NCBI RefSeq assembly: GCF_026339875.1
Contig: NZ_JAPEPZ010000001.1
Span: forward strand, 1,364,001 to 1,428,000
Length of the DNA stretch: 64,000 nucleotides
Direction of reading: 5' to 3'
DNA from: Streptomyces sp. NBC_01571
GTDB lineage: Bacteria; Actinomycetota; Actinomycetes; Streptomycetales; Streptomycetaceae
Shown here: positions 8,097 to 16,655 of the stretch, piece after piece
How positions within the stretch are numbered: position 1 is the stretch's first letter
Layout: each line of letters starts with the position of its first letter
Position numbers and translations under genes: made by a program
Notes under the pieces: generated by a model
What the model was told of the DNA's origin: nothing
The model's input: the letters and a program-made list of their open reading frames with translations, nothing else
Databases searched by the model: none

Positions 8097-10903
8097 TTGC
8101 TCATGCCTTCCGGGAATGAGGGTCTGTTGTTCTCTGGTCTGTGTTCCGTCGAGGTGTCGGGCCGTCCCCCTGAACGGGCCGGCCCGCCGCCGCCTCGGTA
8201 CCCGGCCGCGCTCTCACGCTCGGCCCGCAGGACGGCTTCCTCGAACTCGTCGATCTCGGAGCGCGCCGCTTCCGCTTCGGCGGTCTGCCAGGCGGGCGGG
8301 CGCGGATTGGGGTTGGTGACGGCCTGCCTGGGCAGCCGGGTCGAGGCGGTGGTGGCCTGCAGGGTCGCACCGCGCACGCGGCGCCGCAGCGGACTGGCGC
8401 CGCCCTCGGCCGGCCGCGCGGGGGCACTGCCGGACGCCGCCGGGGCCGGGCCCGAGCCGCGTCCCCGGTTCCCGCCACGGAGCGGCTGTCCGAGGTCACC
8501 GTCCGTGGCGCGGGGCGACTGGCCGAGGCCGTCGCCCGCGGTACGGGGTGGCAGTCCGAGGCCGCCGACGGCACCGGTGCCACGATGCCGTACCGGACCT
8601 GCGGCAGCGCTGCCCGGTGTGCCGTGTCCCGCTGCCTCGCGGGCTGCGGGTCCCGGCCGGGTCGGTGCCTCGGGGGCCGTGGCGGCGCCCGGCCGGGGCC
8701 GGGCCGTGCCGGGGCCGCCGTAGCCCATGCCGCCCTCGGACGACGGTTCCTGGCGGCCCGCGTGGCCGGGGGACTCCGCGGCGCGGCTGCGGGCGGGAAT
8801 CCTGCGGGGCAGGTCCGCGGGGCCCGGCTCGGGATCGACGGCGGCGGGGCGCGGTTCGGCGAGGCCCGAACGGCGGGGCGGTGGCAGGATGTGCGGGGCC
8901 CTGGTCGCGGCTCCGGTGGGGTCGGCGAGCAGCAGGTGGGACGCGGGCACCGCGACGGTGGCCGTGACGCCGCCGCCCGGGGTGCGGGTGAGGACGACCT
9001 CGATGCCCCAGCGCCGGGAGAGTCCGCCGACCACGAAGAGGCCGAGGACCTCGGTCGGGGCCAGGTCCAGCCGTTCACGGCGGATCAGGCGCGCGTTCTC
9101 CTCCTCCAGCCGTTCGGCGCTCATCCCGAGCCCGTGGTCGATGATCTCGATCAGGGCGCCGCCGCCGGAGCCGTGCCGCGGTCTCAGGACCACCTCGACA
9201 CTGCTGGACGCCGGGGAGAACGTCACGGCGTTCTCCAGGAGTTCGGCGAGCATCAGCGTCAGGTCGCCGACGATGTCGGGAGCGACGGTGACATCGCCCT
9301 CGGCGTGCGGGGTGACGCGCTGATAGCCCTCGATCTGGCCGAGCGCGGCGCGCACGATGTTGCTGAGCCGCATGGGACCGGAGTTGAGGCCCGTCTCACG
9401 GATGCCGGCGAGCAGCATCAGGCTGTCGGCGTTGCGCTGGAGACGTACGGCGATGTGGTCGATGCGGTAGAGCCGGTCCAGTACCTCGGGATCGGTCTCA
9501 CCGCGCTCCACGGAGTCGATCAGCGCGAGTTGCCGTGCCGTCAGGTTGCTGACGCGGTGGCCGACGTTGCCGAACATCTCGGCGATGTTGCGGCGGCTGA
9601 CCACCTGGCGCTCCAGCAGGGCACTCGCGGTGACCTGCACCTGGTTGAAGGCTTCGGCGAGTTCGCCGATCTCGTCGCGGACCGGCACGGGAACGGCCTC
9701 GAGTCGCGGCGGCCCCGCGTCGTCGGCGTCGTCGTCGGCGACCCGGGCGAGTTCGGTCTCGGCGGCGGCGGCCACGTGCTGGGCCGCCTGGGTGAGACTG
9801 CGCACGGTCCGCACCACGGAGCGGCGCACCAGCACCGAGAACAGGATCCAGGCCGCGAAGGCGGCCAGGTTCGCGGCCACCAGCCAGAACACCTGCCACC
9901 AGGCGTCGTTGGACGCCGACTGGGTCTCGGCGGCGATCTCGTTGATGAGCGACTCGGTGATCTTCAGCCGGTTCTGGGCCTGGCGCTCATAGGTCGGGTC
10001 GGCGGTCAGCGCGGCCTGGAGCGCGGCGCGCAACTGCGCCGGACTCCCGGCGACCAGACCGCTGGGGTCGACCTGGAGCGCCGCGTAGTGCTGGGCGATG
10101 ACGCTCTGGTAGGCGCTGTGCTCGATCGAGGCGAGTTCGGCGCCCTGTTCCTGGCTCGCGAACCGGGTGAAGCGCTCGGCCTGGTAGGTGTACTGCTCGT
10201 AGTCCCCGACGGCTCCCGTGTACTCGATGAGCGCGTTGGCGTCGCGGGTGCGGGCCGCGAAGACGCTGGTCTCGAAGGACGCGTGGGCGGTGTCGGCACG
10301 CAGCAGCGCGTCGAGCAGATTGCCGGCGGACTCCGAGGACTCACCGCCCGACTGGCCCAGCCCGAGGCCGTTGATGAGGCCTTCGATCACCGATCCGTAG
10401 GCCGGGTCGATGTTGTCGGCGGGGATCGGGCCCTGCTCGATGGTCTTACGGAGGCTGTCGAGGCCCTCCAGCTCCTTGAGCGCCTGGGCCTCGGCCTCGG
10501 GCAGCCGTTCGCCGTAGGTGGCCCGCACGGTCTCGGCCTGGGCGGTGACCTTCTGCTGCGCCTGGAGGAAGGCGGAGGTGTCGGCCGCTTTGTCGCCGGG
10601 GCGGGCGGCCTCGTGGCGCAGGGACACCAGGAGTGCCTGCCGGTGCTCGGTCTGCACGCCGTCGATGAGTTTGGTGACCTGCGCGCTGTCCCGTACGAGA
10701 CGGGCCGTCGCGGCCGCGGAACGGGCCGAGTCGATCTCGGAGTAGACGATGTACGCGATCATCGCGGAAACGACGGCCAACGGGACAATGACCAGGACGT
10801 TGAGTTTCCGCCGGAAAGGCCAACGGTCCAGGAGGGAGGGTGTCCGGCCTATTCGGGGAGCCGTGGTCTGCGGCCCCCGGGCGGCTTTCCTGTGCGCGGG
10901 CAC
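8093..10903 (-). CDS. cvnA: Conservon sensor histidine kinase with nitrate/nitrite-sensing domain (CvnA)
   Basis: A 936-residue membrane kinase. TM1 is at about residues 36-56 (LNVLVIVPLAVVSAMIAYIV), followed by a long extracytoplasmic NIT-type sensor region, TM2 at about 335-360, a HAMP-like linker, and an ATPase domain with N box ELLENAVTFSP near residue 555 and DHGLGM near 593. The last 260 residues are a disordered Pro/Ala/Arg/Gly tail, usual for CvnA. A GTG at 10903 follows AAGGAGG; a TTG one codon earlier is possible. It is the first gene of a four-gene leftward operon. There is no classical HisKA His box, as is normal for this group. Confidence 0.9.
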   Translation of the reverse strand: MPAHRKAARGPQTTAPRIGRTPSLLDRWPFRRKLNVLVIVPLAVVSAMIAYIVYSEIDSARSAAATARLVRDSAQVTKLIDGVQTEHRQALLVSLRHEAARPGDKAADTSAFLQAQQKVTAQAETVRATYGERLPEAEAQALKELEGLDSLRKTIEQGPIPADNIDPAYGSVIEGLINGLGLGQSGGESSESAGNLLDALLRADTAHASFETSVFAARTRDANALIEYTGAVGDYEQYTYQAERFTRFASQEQGAELASIEHSAYQSVIAQHYAALQVDPSGLVAGSPAQLRAALQAALTADPTYERQAQNRLKITESLINEIAAETQSASNDAWWQVFWLVAANLAAFAAWILFSVLVRRSVVRTVRSLTQAAQHVAAAAETELARVADDDADDAGPPRLEAVPVPVRDEIGELAEAFNQVQVTASALLERQVVSRRNIAEMFGNVGHRVSNLTARQLALIDSVERGETDPEVLDRLYRIDHIAVRLQRNADSLMLLAGIRETGLNSGPMRLSNIVRAALGQIEGYQRVTPHAEGDVTVAPDIVGDLTLMLAELLENAVTFSPASSSVEVVLRPRHGSGGGALIEIIDHGLGMSAERLEEENARLIRRERLDLAPTEVLGLFVVGGLSRRWGIEVVLTRTPGGGVTATVAVPASHLLLADPTGAATRAPHILPPPRRSGLAEPRPAAVDPEPGPADLPRRIPARSRAAESPGHAGRQEPSSEGGMGYGGPGTARPRPGAATAPEAPTRPGPAAREAAGHGTPGSAAAGPVRHRGTGAVGGLGLPPRTAGDGLGQSPRATDGDLGQPLRGGNRGRGSGPAPAASGSAPARPAEGGASPLRRRVRGATLQATTASTRLPRQAVTNPNPRPPAWQTAEAEAARSEIDEFEEAVLRAERESAAGYRGGGGPARSGGRPDTSTEHRPENNRPSFPEGMSK

Positions 10904-11232
10904 CAAACCTCCTTGACTTCATTCCCAATTGGAAGCCCGCAGCCCGGGCTGCGTGGACGGGTCGTGTCAGCGCGCTCGGGCCGAGCAAGTGGAACCATGT
11001 CCCCCGACTCGGCCAACATTAGCGGTTGCCGCAAGAGTACGGCCATGATCAACCAAAAAGTGACACGGCGATACGTCCGATTCGCCGACCTTTCGAGCGA
11101 GTTGCGCACACGCGGTGAAGCCGCCTGGTCTCCATCGGTGATCTATTCGTGTCTTGACGGTGCGTTACTGCGCTCGATTGGATCGACTACACGCCACGCC
11201 TTCCGACCGTCGACCCCCATGCACAAGTCTGG
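10904..11232. other. Divergent promoter region between cvnA and binding-protein gene
   Basis: This 329-bp gap is less GC-rich than its surroundings, especially about 11025-11090, and should carry promoters for both genes. I see no ORF with normal codon bias and no clear palindrome. Confidence 0.5.
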
Positions 11233-12195
11233 ATGACCAACGTGACCCACGCCAGAAGCACCCGAACGACCGCAACGTATGCTGTGTCCCTGCTGGTTGT
11301 GGCCGCGGCCGCCCTCACGGGCTGCGGTTCCTCCGACGACAACTCCGACGGCAAGGACCCGCTGAAGGGTGACACCGCCAAGGGCGGCACGGTCGTGGTC
11401 GGTTCCAACAACTTCCCCGAGAGCATCCTGATCGCCGACATCTACGGCGAGGCCCTGAAGGCCAAGGGCATCAAGGTCAGTTACAAGCTCAACATCGGAA
11501 GCCGTGAGACGACCTACGGTCTGATCAAGAACGGCACGATCACCGTTCTGCCCGAGTACAACGGCGCCCTGCTGGCCTACCTGAACGCCAAGGCGGCCCC
11601 GACGACGGTCGAGGACACCTCGAAGGCCATCACCGCCGGTCTCGACGCGAAGCTGACCCTGCTGGAGCCCTCCGAGGCCCAGGACAAGGACGCGGTCGCG
11701 GTGAACGAGGCCACGGCCAAGAAGTACAGCCTCACCGAGAAGTCGACCATCGCCGACCTCGCCGACGCGGCGAAGGACATGGTCATCGGCGGTTCCCCGG
11801 AGTTCCAGACCCGCAAGCAGGGACTGGTCGGCCTGAAGTCCGAATACGGCCTCAATTTCAAGTCGTTCAAGGCCCTGGACGCGGGTGGCCCGCTGACCGT
11901 CGCGGCTCTGAAGGGCAACAACATCCAGGCCGCGGATATTTTCTCGACCGACCCCGGAATCAGCAAGAACAAGTTCGTCGTTCTCCAGGACCCGAAGAAT
12001 CTCTTCGGTTTTGAGAACGTCACTCCGCTCGCCTACAAGAGCGGTCTCACCTCCGAGGGAGTTTCCGCCCTCAACGCCGTGTCCGCGAAGCTCGACACGG
12101 ACGCCCTGGTCGACCTCAACGCCCAGGTGCAGAACGACAACAAGGACCCGCTGGACGTGGCCAAGACGTGGCTGTCGTCCGCCGGACTGTCCTGA
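11233..12195 (+). CDS. Substrate-binding lipoprotein of OpuC/OsmF-type ABC transporter
   Basis: A 320-residue lipoprotein. A signal sequence ends in the lipobox L-T-G-C with Cys31, followed by a Ser/Asp-rich spacer and an OpuAC-type ligand domain starting VVVGSNNFPESILIADIYGEALKAKG. Such proteins capture glycine betaine, choline or proline outside the membrane. The matching ATPase and permeases are at 3969-6486 on the same strand, so this is probably the missing fourth component, now 4.7 kb away and transcribed from its own promoter. The binding pocket specificity cannot be decided by eye. No strong ribosome-binding site precedes the ATG; a GTG three codons downstream is an alternative. Confidence 0.88.
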   Translation: MTNVTHARSTRTTATYAVSLLVVAAAALTGCGSSDDNSDGKDPLKGDTAKGGTVVVGSNNFPESILIADIYGEALKAKGIKVSYKLNIGSRETTYGLIKNGTITVLPEYNGALLAYLNAKAAPTTVEDTSKAITAGLDAKLTLLEPSEAQDKDAVAVNEATAKKYSLTEKSTIADLADAAKDMVIGGSPEFQTRKQGLVGLKSEYGLNFKSFKALDAGGPLTVAALKGNNIQAADIFSTDPGISKNKFVVLQDPKNLFGFENVTPLAYKSGLTSEGVSALNAVSAKLDTDALVDLNAQVQNDNKDPLDVAKTWLSSAGLS

Positions 12196-12209
12196 CGGAC
12201 GCGCGCCGG

Positions 12210-12231
12210 CCGGAGCGGAGGTCCGCTCCGG
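12210..12231. terminator. Hairpin after binding-protein gene
   Basis: A perfect 10-bp inverted repeat, CCGGAGCGGA (12210-12219) with TCCGCTCCGG (12222-12231), lies 14 bp after the binding-protein stop and before the lyase-like gene. No U tract follows, as is common in Streptomyces. Confidence 0.65.
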
Positions 12232-12295
12232 CCCGCTGTCCGTCGCCTCGGGGGTGGGGGCGCCCGGGGCCGTGTGGTTGAGGAGAACGTCCGTC

Positions 12296-13897
12296 ATGCT
12301 CGAGCACACCGCCGAAACGTCCCCCGGTGGCCCGCGCACCGCTCGTCCACGCGTGGCCGCCCCGCCCGCCGTGCCCGGCGAGGTGGCGCTGATGGGCCAT
12401 GGTCTCGACGCGCGCGCGGTCGCCCGGATCGCCGGCGGAGCCTCGCCCGCCACCCTGCGTCCGGCGGCACTGGAGGGGATGGAGCGTTCGCACCTGGCCG
12501 GCCAGGCACTCGCGGCGGAGGGCACCCGGGCCTACGGACGCACCACCGGTGTCGGAGCGCACCGCGGCGTCACCGTCGAGGAACACGACGGCGACGGCCA
12601 TGACCTGCGACTGCTGCTCAGCCACGCGGGTGGCATCGGGGAGCGGCTGCCGGTCCGACAGGTGCGCGCGATGATGGCGGTCCGGGCCAACCAACTGCTC
12701 GCCGGAGGCTCGGGGTTGCGCCCCGCGATCGCCATGGCCGTGCTGGACGCCCTGCGGGCGGGTGTGCATCCACCGGTCAGCGAGTACGGGGCGGTGGGCA
12801 CCGGGGATCTGACGGCGCTGGCCGAACTCGGACTGGCGCTGTTCGGACACGGCCCGTGGGAACACGACCGGGCGGACGGCGGGGAGCCGCTCCCCGAGCC
12901 GCTGCGGATCGAACGCGGCGACGTCCTCGCCTTGTTGAGCAGCAACGCCCTCACCCTCGGGCAGTCGGCGCTCGCCTGCCACGACCTCGACGCGCTGTTG
13001 CGCGCGGCCCACGTGGTGGCGGCCCTGTCCCTGTGCGCGATCAACGCGTCGCTTGAGGCGTACGCGCCCGAGGTCCACCTGGCGCACCCGCATCCGCCCA
13101 CGCAGCGCGCCGCCGCGCGCGTACGACGGCTGCTCGGCGCGTCGCAGGCGCCGTGGCCGCCGTCCCCGCGCGTTCAGGATCCCTTCGGATTCCGCTGCTT
13201 CCCGCAGGCGCACGGCCCGGCGACGGAGGCGTGGAGCACCCTGGACGAGGTGCTCACCGTCGACCTCAACTCCGCCGTGGAGAACCCACTGGTCGGCTGG
13301 GACGGGGCCGGTGTCAGTCCGGTCGCGCGCCACCACGGCGGTTTCTTCGCCACCCCGCTCACACTGGCGCTCGACGGGGTGTGCCTCGCCGTCCTGGGCA
13401 CGGCCAGGCTCTCCGCCGCCCGGCTCTCCGGGCTGGGCCGACCCGAACTGACCGGGCTGCGTTCCTACTTGGCCGACGGGGCGTCGGCGGGGTCGGGGAT
13501 GATGATCCTCGAGTACAGCGCGGCGGCAGCGGTCGCCGAGGTCCAGGCGTGTGCCGCACCGGCCGCTCTCGGCCATGTGGTGCTGTCACAGGGGACGGAG
13601 GAGGCGGCGAGCTTCGCCACTCAGGCGGCCCGCAAGACACTCCGGCTCACCGACGCGTACCGGCTGGTCCTGGGCTGCGAACTGGTGGCCGCGGTACGGG
13701 CCTTGCGCCAGCGCGGTACGGTCCCCGACCCACTGACCCCCGCGGGGCGCGCCTACGCACGGGCCGCCGCGGTGCTGAACCCGGCGATGGAGGACCGCTC
13801 CCTGACGAGCGACGTGGCGAGCGCCGCGGCGCTGCTCACGGAGTTCGCGGCGGCGGTGGGGCACACCGCCGACACGCCGTCTTCTACGTTGCTGTAG
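12296..13897 (+). CDS. Aromatic amino acid ammonia-lyase-family protein lacking the MIO tripeptide
   Basis: A 533-residue member of the HAL/PAL/TAL family by overall pattern: the Tyr loop YGRTTGVGA (Tyr80), NALTLGQSALA, DLNSAVENPLV, and the core helices QGTEEAASFATQAARK. In active lyases the block GSVGASGDLAPLAH contains Ala-Ser-Gly, which cyclises to the MIO electrophile. Here it reads GAVGTGDLTALAE (Thr169-Gly170-Asp171), one residue shorter and without Ala-Ser, so the MIO group cannot form in the known way. GAGGAGAAC precedes the ATG. It lies alone between the binding-protein gene and a DUF6924-like gene. A different chemistry or a non-catalytic role is possible. Confidence 0.82.
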   Translation: MLEHTAETSPGGPRTARPRVAAPPAVPGEVALMGHGLDARAVARIAGGASPATLRPAALEGMERSHLAGQALAAEGTRAYGRTTGVGAHRGVTVEEHDGDGHDLRLLLSHAGGIGERLPVRQVRAMMAVRANQLLAGGSGLRPAIAMAVLDALRAGVHPPVSEYGAVGTGDLTALAELGLALFGHGPWEHDRADGGEPLPEPLRIERGDVLALLSSNALTLGQSALACHDLDALLRAAHVVAALSLCAINASLEAYAPEVHLAHPHPPTQRAAARVRRLLGASQAPWPPSPRVQDPFGFRCFPQAHGPATEAWSTLDEVLTVDLNSAVENPLVGWDGAGVSPVARHHGGFFATPLTLALDGVCLAVLGTARLSAARLSGLGRPELTGLRSYLADGASAGSGMMILEYSAAAAVAEVQACAAPAALGHVVLSQGTEEAASFATQAARKTLRLTDAYRLVLGCELVAAVRALRQRGTVPDPLTPAGRAYARAAAVLNPAMEDRSLTSDVASAAALLTEFAAAVGHTADTPSSTLL

Positions 13898-14091
13898 AGG
13901 TTTCCGGGGCAGCGTGATCGCCCGTCCTGCCCGTCACCTCTCCCCGGCGGCCGGGGAACGGGGAACAGGGAGCGCCTCGGTACGTTCGCGCTCTGCCGAT
14001 ACCGGCCGGTGCCGAACCCATGGCGGGGGCGACGGCCCCGACTGCCCTTCCGGACGGCGTGGACGTCGTACCGTCGACCGGTCGCCCCACC

Positions 14092-14127
14092 GCAGTCACC
14101 GCAGTCACCGCAGTCACCGCAGTCACC
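14092..14127. repeat. 9-bp tandem repeat GCAGTCACC x4
   Basis: Four exact head-to-tail copies of GCAGTCACC end 14 bp before the DUF6924-like start codon, immediately upstream of its GAGGAGAA ribosome-binding site. Copy-number change would alter promoter-to-gene spacing. Confidence 0.9.
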
Positions 14128-14141
14128 GAGGAGAACGTTCC

Positions 14142-14627
14142 ATGAACGCGTTGCCCGCCGTCGTCGGCCGGGACGAATTCGATGCGCTGATCGTCAGGAC
14201 GGACTATCACGACGACGTGTCCTGGCGGGCCGTGACGGCCGCCCTGGCGGAGCCCCGGGGCGGCGGGGGTGACGGGCAGTACGCGGCGGGACTCCATATC
14301 GTGGACGACCCGGCCTGGGCGGAGGCCGGCGTCGACGACGTGGTCGCCGCGGTCCGCGCGGACGAGAACCTGTCGGTCGTCTTCCTCGCCGACGGGACCA
14401 CCATGCGTGCCGCGCACCACGCGCTGCTGGCGGTCACCACGCTGACGCGGGAGGAGTGCGAGGACGACGAGGACCACCGGCGGCTCACCGAGTTCGGGCG
14501 CTCCTTCCGTACCGTCCCCGCGGGGATTCACGACATCCACGCGAACCTGAGCATCGGCAATCTCGGTTTCGAGGAGTACGCCGCGATGGCGCATGACGAA
14601 CCCGAGGGGATCTACCGGGCCTCCTGA
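14142..14627 (+). CDS. DUF6924-like protein of unknown function
   Basis: A 161-residue acidic soluble protein starting at ATG after GAGGAGAAC. It has the pattern FDALIVRTDYHDDVSWRAV at about residues 12-30, then VVFLADGTTMRAAHHALLAV and a C-terminal GIHDIHANLSIGNLGFEEYA. This resembles the DUF6924 group, common in Streptomyces and without an assigned role. No signal peptide or membrane segment is present. It is preceded by the four-copy 9-bp repeat and is convergent with the hydrolase gene at 14678. Confidence 0.7.
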   Translation: MNALPAVVGRDEFDALIVRTDYHDDVSWRAVTAALAEPRGGGGDGQYAAGLHIVDDPAWAEAGVDDVVAAVRADENLSVVFLADGTTMRAAHHALLAVTTLTREECEDDEDHRRLTEFGRSFRTVPAGIHDIHANLSIGNLGFEEYAAMAHDEPEGIYRAS

Positions 14628-14677
14628 ACGACCACCGGTCCACGGAGTCCAGCAGGTGTCCACCAGGGATCCGTCGG

Positions 14678-15457
14678 CTACGGCCGGTCGGTCACGAACC
14701 CGTCGAGCGCGGCGGTGAGTTCCGTCGGCTTCTCCACGGGCAGCTCGTGGCCGGCGTCCAGGATCCGCACGACGGCGTCCGGGTAGGCCTTCGCCATCCG
14801 GAGCATCTGTCCGACGGGCAGTTGGATGTCGTAGTAGCCGTGGACCAGGAGGGTCGGGGTGCGGATCTCGCCGAGCCGGTCGAGGACGTCGAAGGACCGC
14901 ATGGCGCCGTACAGCGTCATGACCACCTCGCGCGGGGTGCACGCCGAGGTCCGCACGTACTCCCGGATCTCCTCGCGCGGATAGCCCGGGGCGAAGGCGC
15001 GCTGGATGTTGGTGGCGACGAACAGCTTGAACGGCACCAGCGTCGACGCGGCCATGAGCAGGCCCCGCCCCCGGCTGTAGGTCATCCTGCTGATCGAGCT
15101 GACCAGGACCATGCGTTCGACCCGCTCGGGGTGGGCGAGGGCGATGGTCTGGGAGATCATCCCGCCCATGGAGTGACCGACCAGGACGCAGCGCTCGATC
15201 TTCAGGTGGTCGAGGACGGCGAGGACGTCCGTCGCCAGCTCCGCGATCGTACGCACCCCCGCCCCGCCGCTCTCGCCGTGCCCGCGCAGGTCCAGCCGGA
15301 CCACCCGCCGCTTCTCGGCGAAATGCGCCACCTGGTGGTCCCAGCGGTGCCGGTTGGCCGTCCAGCCGTGCAGGAACACCAGGGGGACGCCGCCACCGTC
15401 GCGGGGGCCCTCGTCGTCGTACGTCAGCGCGGCGCCGTCGACATCGAGCTGCGGCAT
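14678..15457 (-). CDS. Alpha/beta hydrolase
   Basis: A 259-residue alpha/beta hydrolase. The oxyanion segment is LVFLHGWTANRHRWD, the nucleophile elbow GHSMGG (Ser96), the acid residue lies in LVHGYYDIQLPV and the His in DAGHELPVEKP near the C-terminus. It lies 61 bp downstream of the Cys-type hydrolase on the same strand, so it may be the last gene of the polyketide operon, perhaps an editing or releasing esterase. That link rests only on position. The substrate is unknown. Confidence 0.85.
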   Translation of the reverse strand: MPQLDVDGAALTYDDEGPRDGGGVPLVFLHGWTANRHRWDHQVAHFAEKRRVVRLDLRGHGESGGAGVRTIAELATDVLAVLDHLKIERCVLVGHSMGGMISQTIALAHPERVERMVLVSSISRMTYSRGRGLLMAASTLVPFKLFVATNIQRAFAPGYPREEIREYVRTSACTPREVVMTLYGAMRSFDVLDRLGEIRTPTLLVHGYYDIQLPVGQMLRMAKAYPDAVVRILDAGHELPVEKPTELTAALDGFVTDRP

Positions 15458-15518
15458 GGGGCCTCCTGGGTGCGATCCGGTTACTGACGGGTACGGTATC
15501 CGGCCGCACGGGCCGCCG

Positions 15519-16655
15519 TCACCGTCGTTCGCCGAGGAATTCGAGGATGTGCCCGAACACGTCGAGGGCGGCGCCCCGGCCCAGGAACGTGTCGAGGTGA
15601 CCGTAGCCGGGGATCTCGGTGTACGAGACGTCCAGCTGCGGCTGCCGGTGTGTCAGTACCTCGTGGCAGAGCCGCTGCGAGTCGAGCCACAGTCCGTTCT
15701 CGCTGCCCGCGAGCAGCAGTACCGGAGTGTCGATGCGGGCCGCCGCGTCCAGCGCGTTGGGCGGCAGCGTCCGGTAGCGGTGATCGGTGTCGTGCCAGCG
15801 GACGACGGTGCGGGCCAGTTCGATGCGGCGCAGGTGGGGCAGGATCCACAGGGGCGCGGGCCCGAGGAGTTCGGCGAGCCGGTCGTGGGTGGCGTCGGAC
15901 AGGTTCTCGTGCACGAAGAGCGAGGCACCCGAGCCCCAGGCCGAGTTGTGGAGGATCTGGCAGGTCGGGTCCGGGCAGGCCGACCCGCGTGACGCGAGGG
16001 CGAACAGGGGCGTGTACTTCGACCGCAGGCCCACCTTGCGGAAGTCGACCGGGATGTGGTCGATCCGGTTGCGCAGCAGTTCACCCGCCACCGTCATGCG
16101 CAGCGAGGTGCGTCCCGCGAGCTTCGGCGTCAGGAACACACCCTGGGAGACCACGCCCGCGAGCCCGGGCACCAGTCCCGCCGTCATGCTCAGCGACAGG
16201 GTGAGGGAGCCGACGCAGTGGGCGACCACGAACAGGGGCCGGTCGCCGACGCGTTCACGGACGCGGGAGACGGCCTCGGGGATGTCGTACAGGGCGACGT
16301 CGTCGTACGTGTACCGCCGGCCGGTCTCGTTGTAGGGGAAGCGGCGGCTGCCCCGCCAGTCGAGCAGCCAGGGCTCGTAGCCGTCGTCGAGCAGGGCGTC
16401 GACGAGGTTGCGGGTCTCGGGGAGCAGGAACATGTCGGCGGACGCGGTGTGCCCGTGCAGGAGCAGCACGGCGGGCCGGTCCTGCTCGCCGCTGTCGACG
16501 CGGGTGAGCGCGAGGCGTACGCCGTCCCGGGTCGTGAAGGGGATCTCCTCGACCCGCGTCGGGTCGAGGCGGTGGCGGAGGGGGTGCGGGGCCGTGGCAG
16601 TCCGGACCTTTCGGAGCGGCTGCCGGGTGCGGGAGGCGGCGGTTCTGAGGATCAT
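15519..16655 (-). CDS. Alpha/beta hydrolase with Cys nucleophile elbow, in polyketide operon
   Basis: A 378-residue alpha/beta hydrolase with LLLHGHTASADMF, DWRGSRRFPYN, the elbow AHCVGS (Cys147 where Ser is usual) and the C-terminal His in PGYGHLDTFLG. From memory of the family, this pattern matches the C-terminal hydrolase half of large GMC oxidoreductase-hydrolase fusion proteins of actinobacteria. Its ATG overlaps the TGA of the upstream carrier-reductase gene by 4 bp, so the two proteins should be made together. A Cys nucleophile suits acyl transfer or thioester chemistry. A role in offloading or acyl transfer in this pathway is inference. Confidence 0.82.
   Translation of the reverse strand: MILRTAASRTRQPLRKVRTATAPHPLRHRLDPTRVEEIPFTTRDGVRLALTRVDSGEQDRPAVLLLHGHTASADMFLLPETRNLVDALLDDGYEPWLLDWRGSRRFPYNETGRRYTYDDVALYDIPEAVSRVRERVGDRPLFVVAHCVGSLTLSLSMTAGLVPGLAGVVSQGVFLTPKLAGRTSLRMTVAGELLRNRIDHIPVDFRKVGLRSKYTPLFALASRGSACPDPTCQILHNSAWGSGASLFVHENLSDATHDRLAELLGPAPLWILPHLRRIELARTVVRWHDTDHRYRTLPPNALDAAARIDTPVLLLAGSENGLWLDSQRLCHEVLTHRQPQLDVSYTEIPGYGHLDTFLGRGAALDVFGHILEFLGERR

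Noticed and set aside
12281..13897. Calling the gene a functional histidine ammonia-lyase (hutH)
   Set aside because: The MIO-forming Ala-Ser-Gly is absent, so the specific enzymatic name is not supported.
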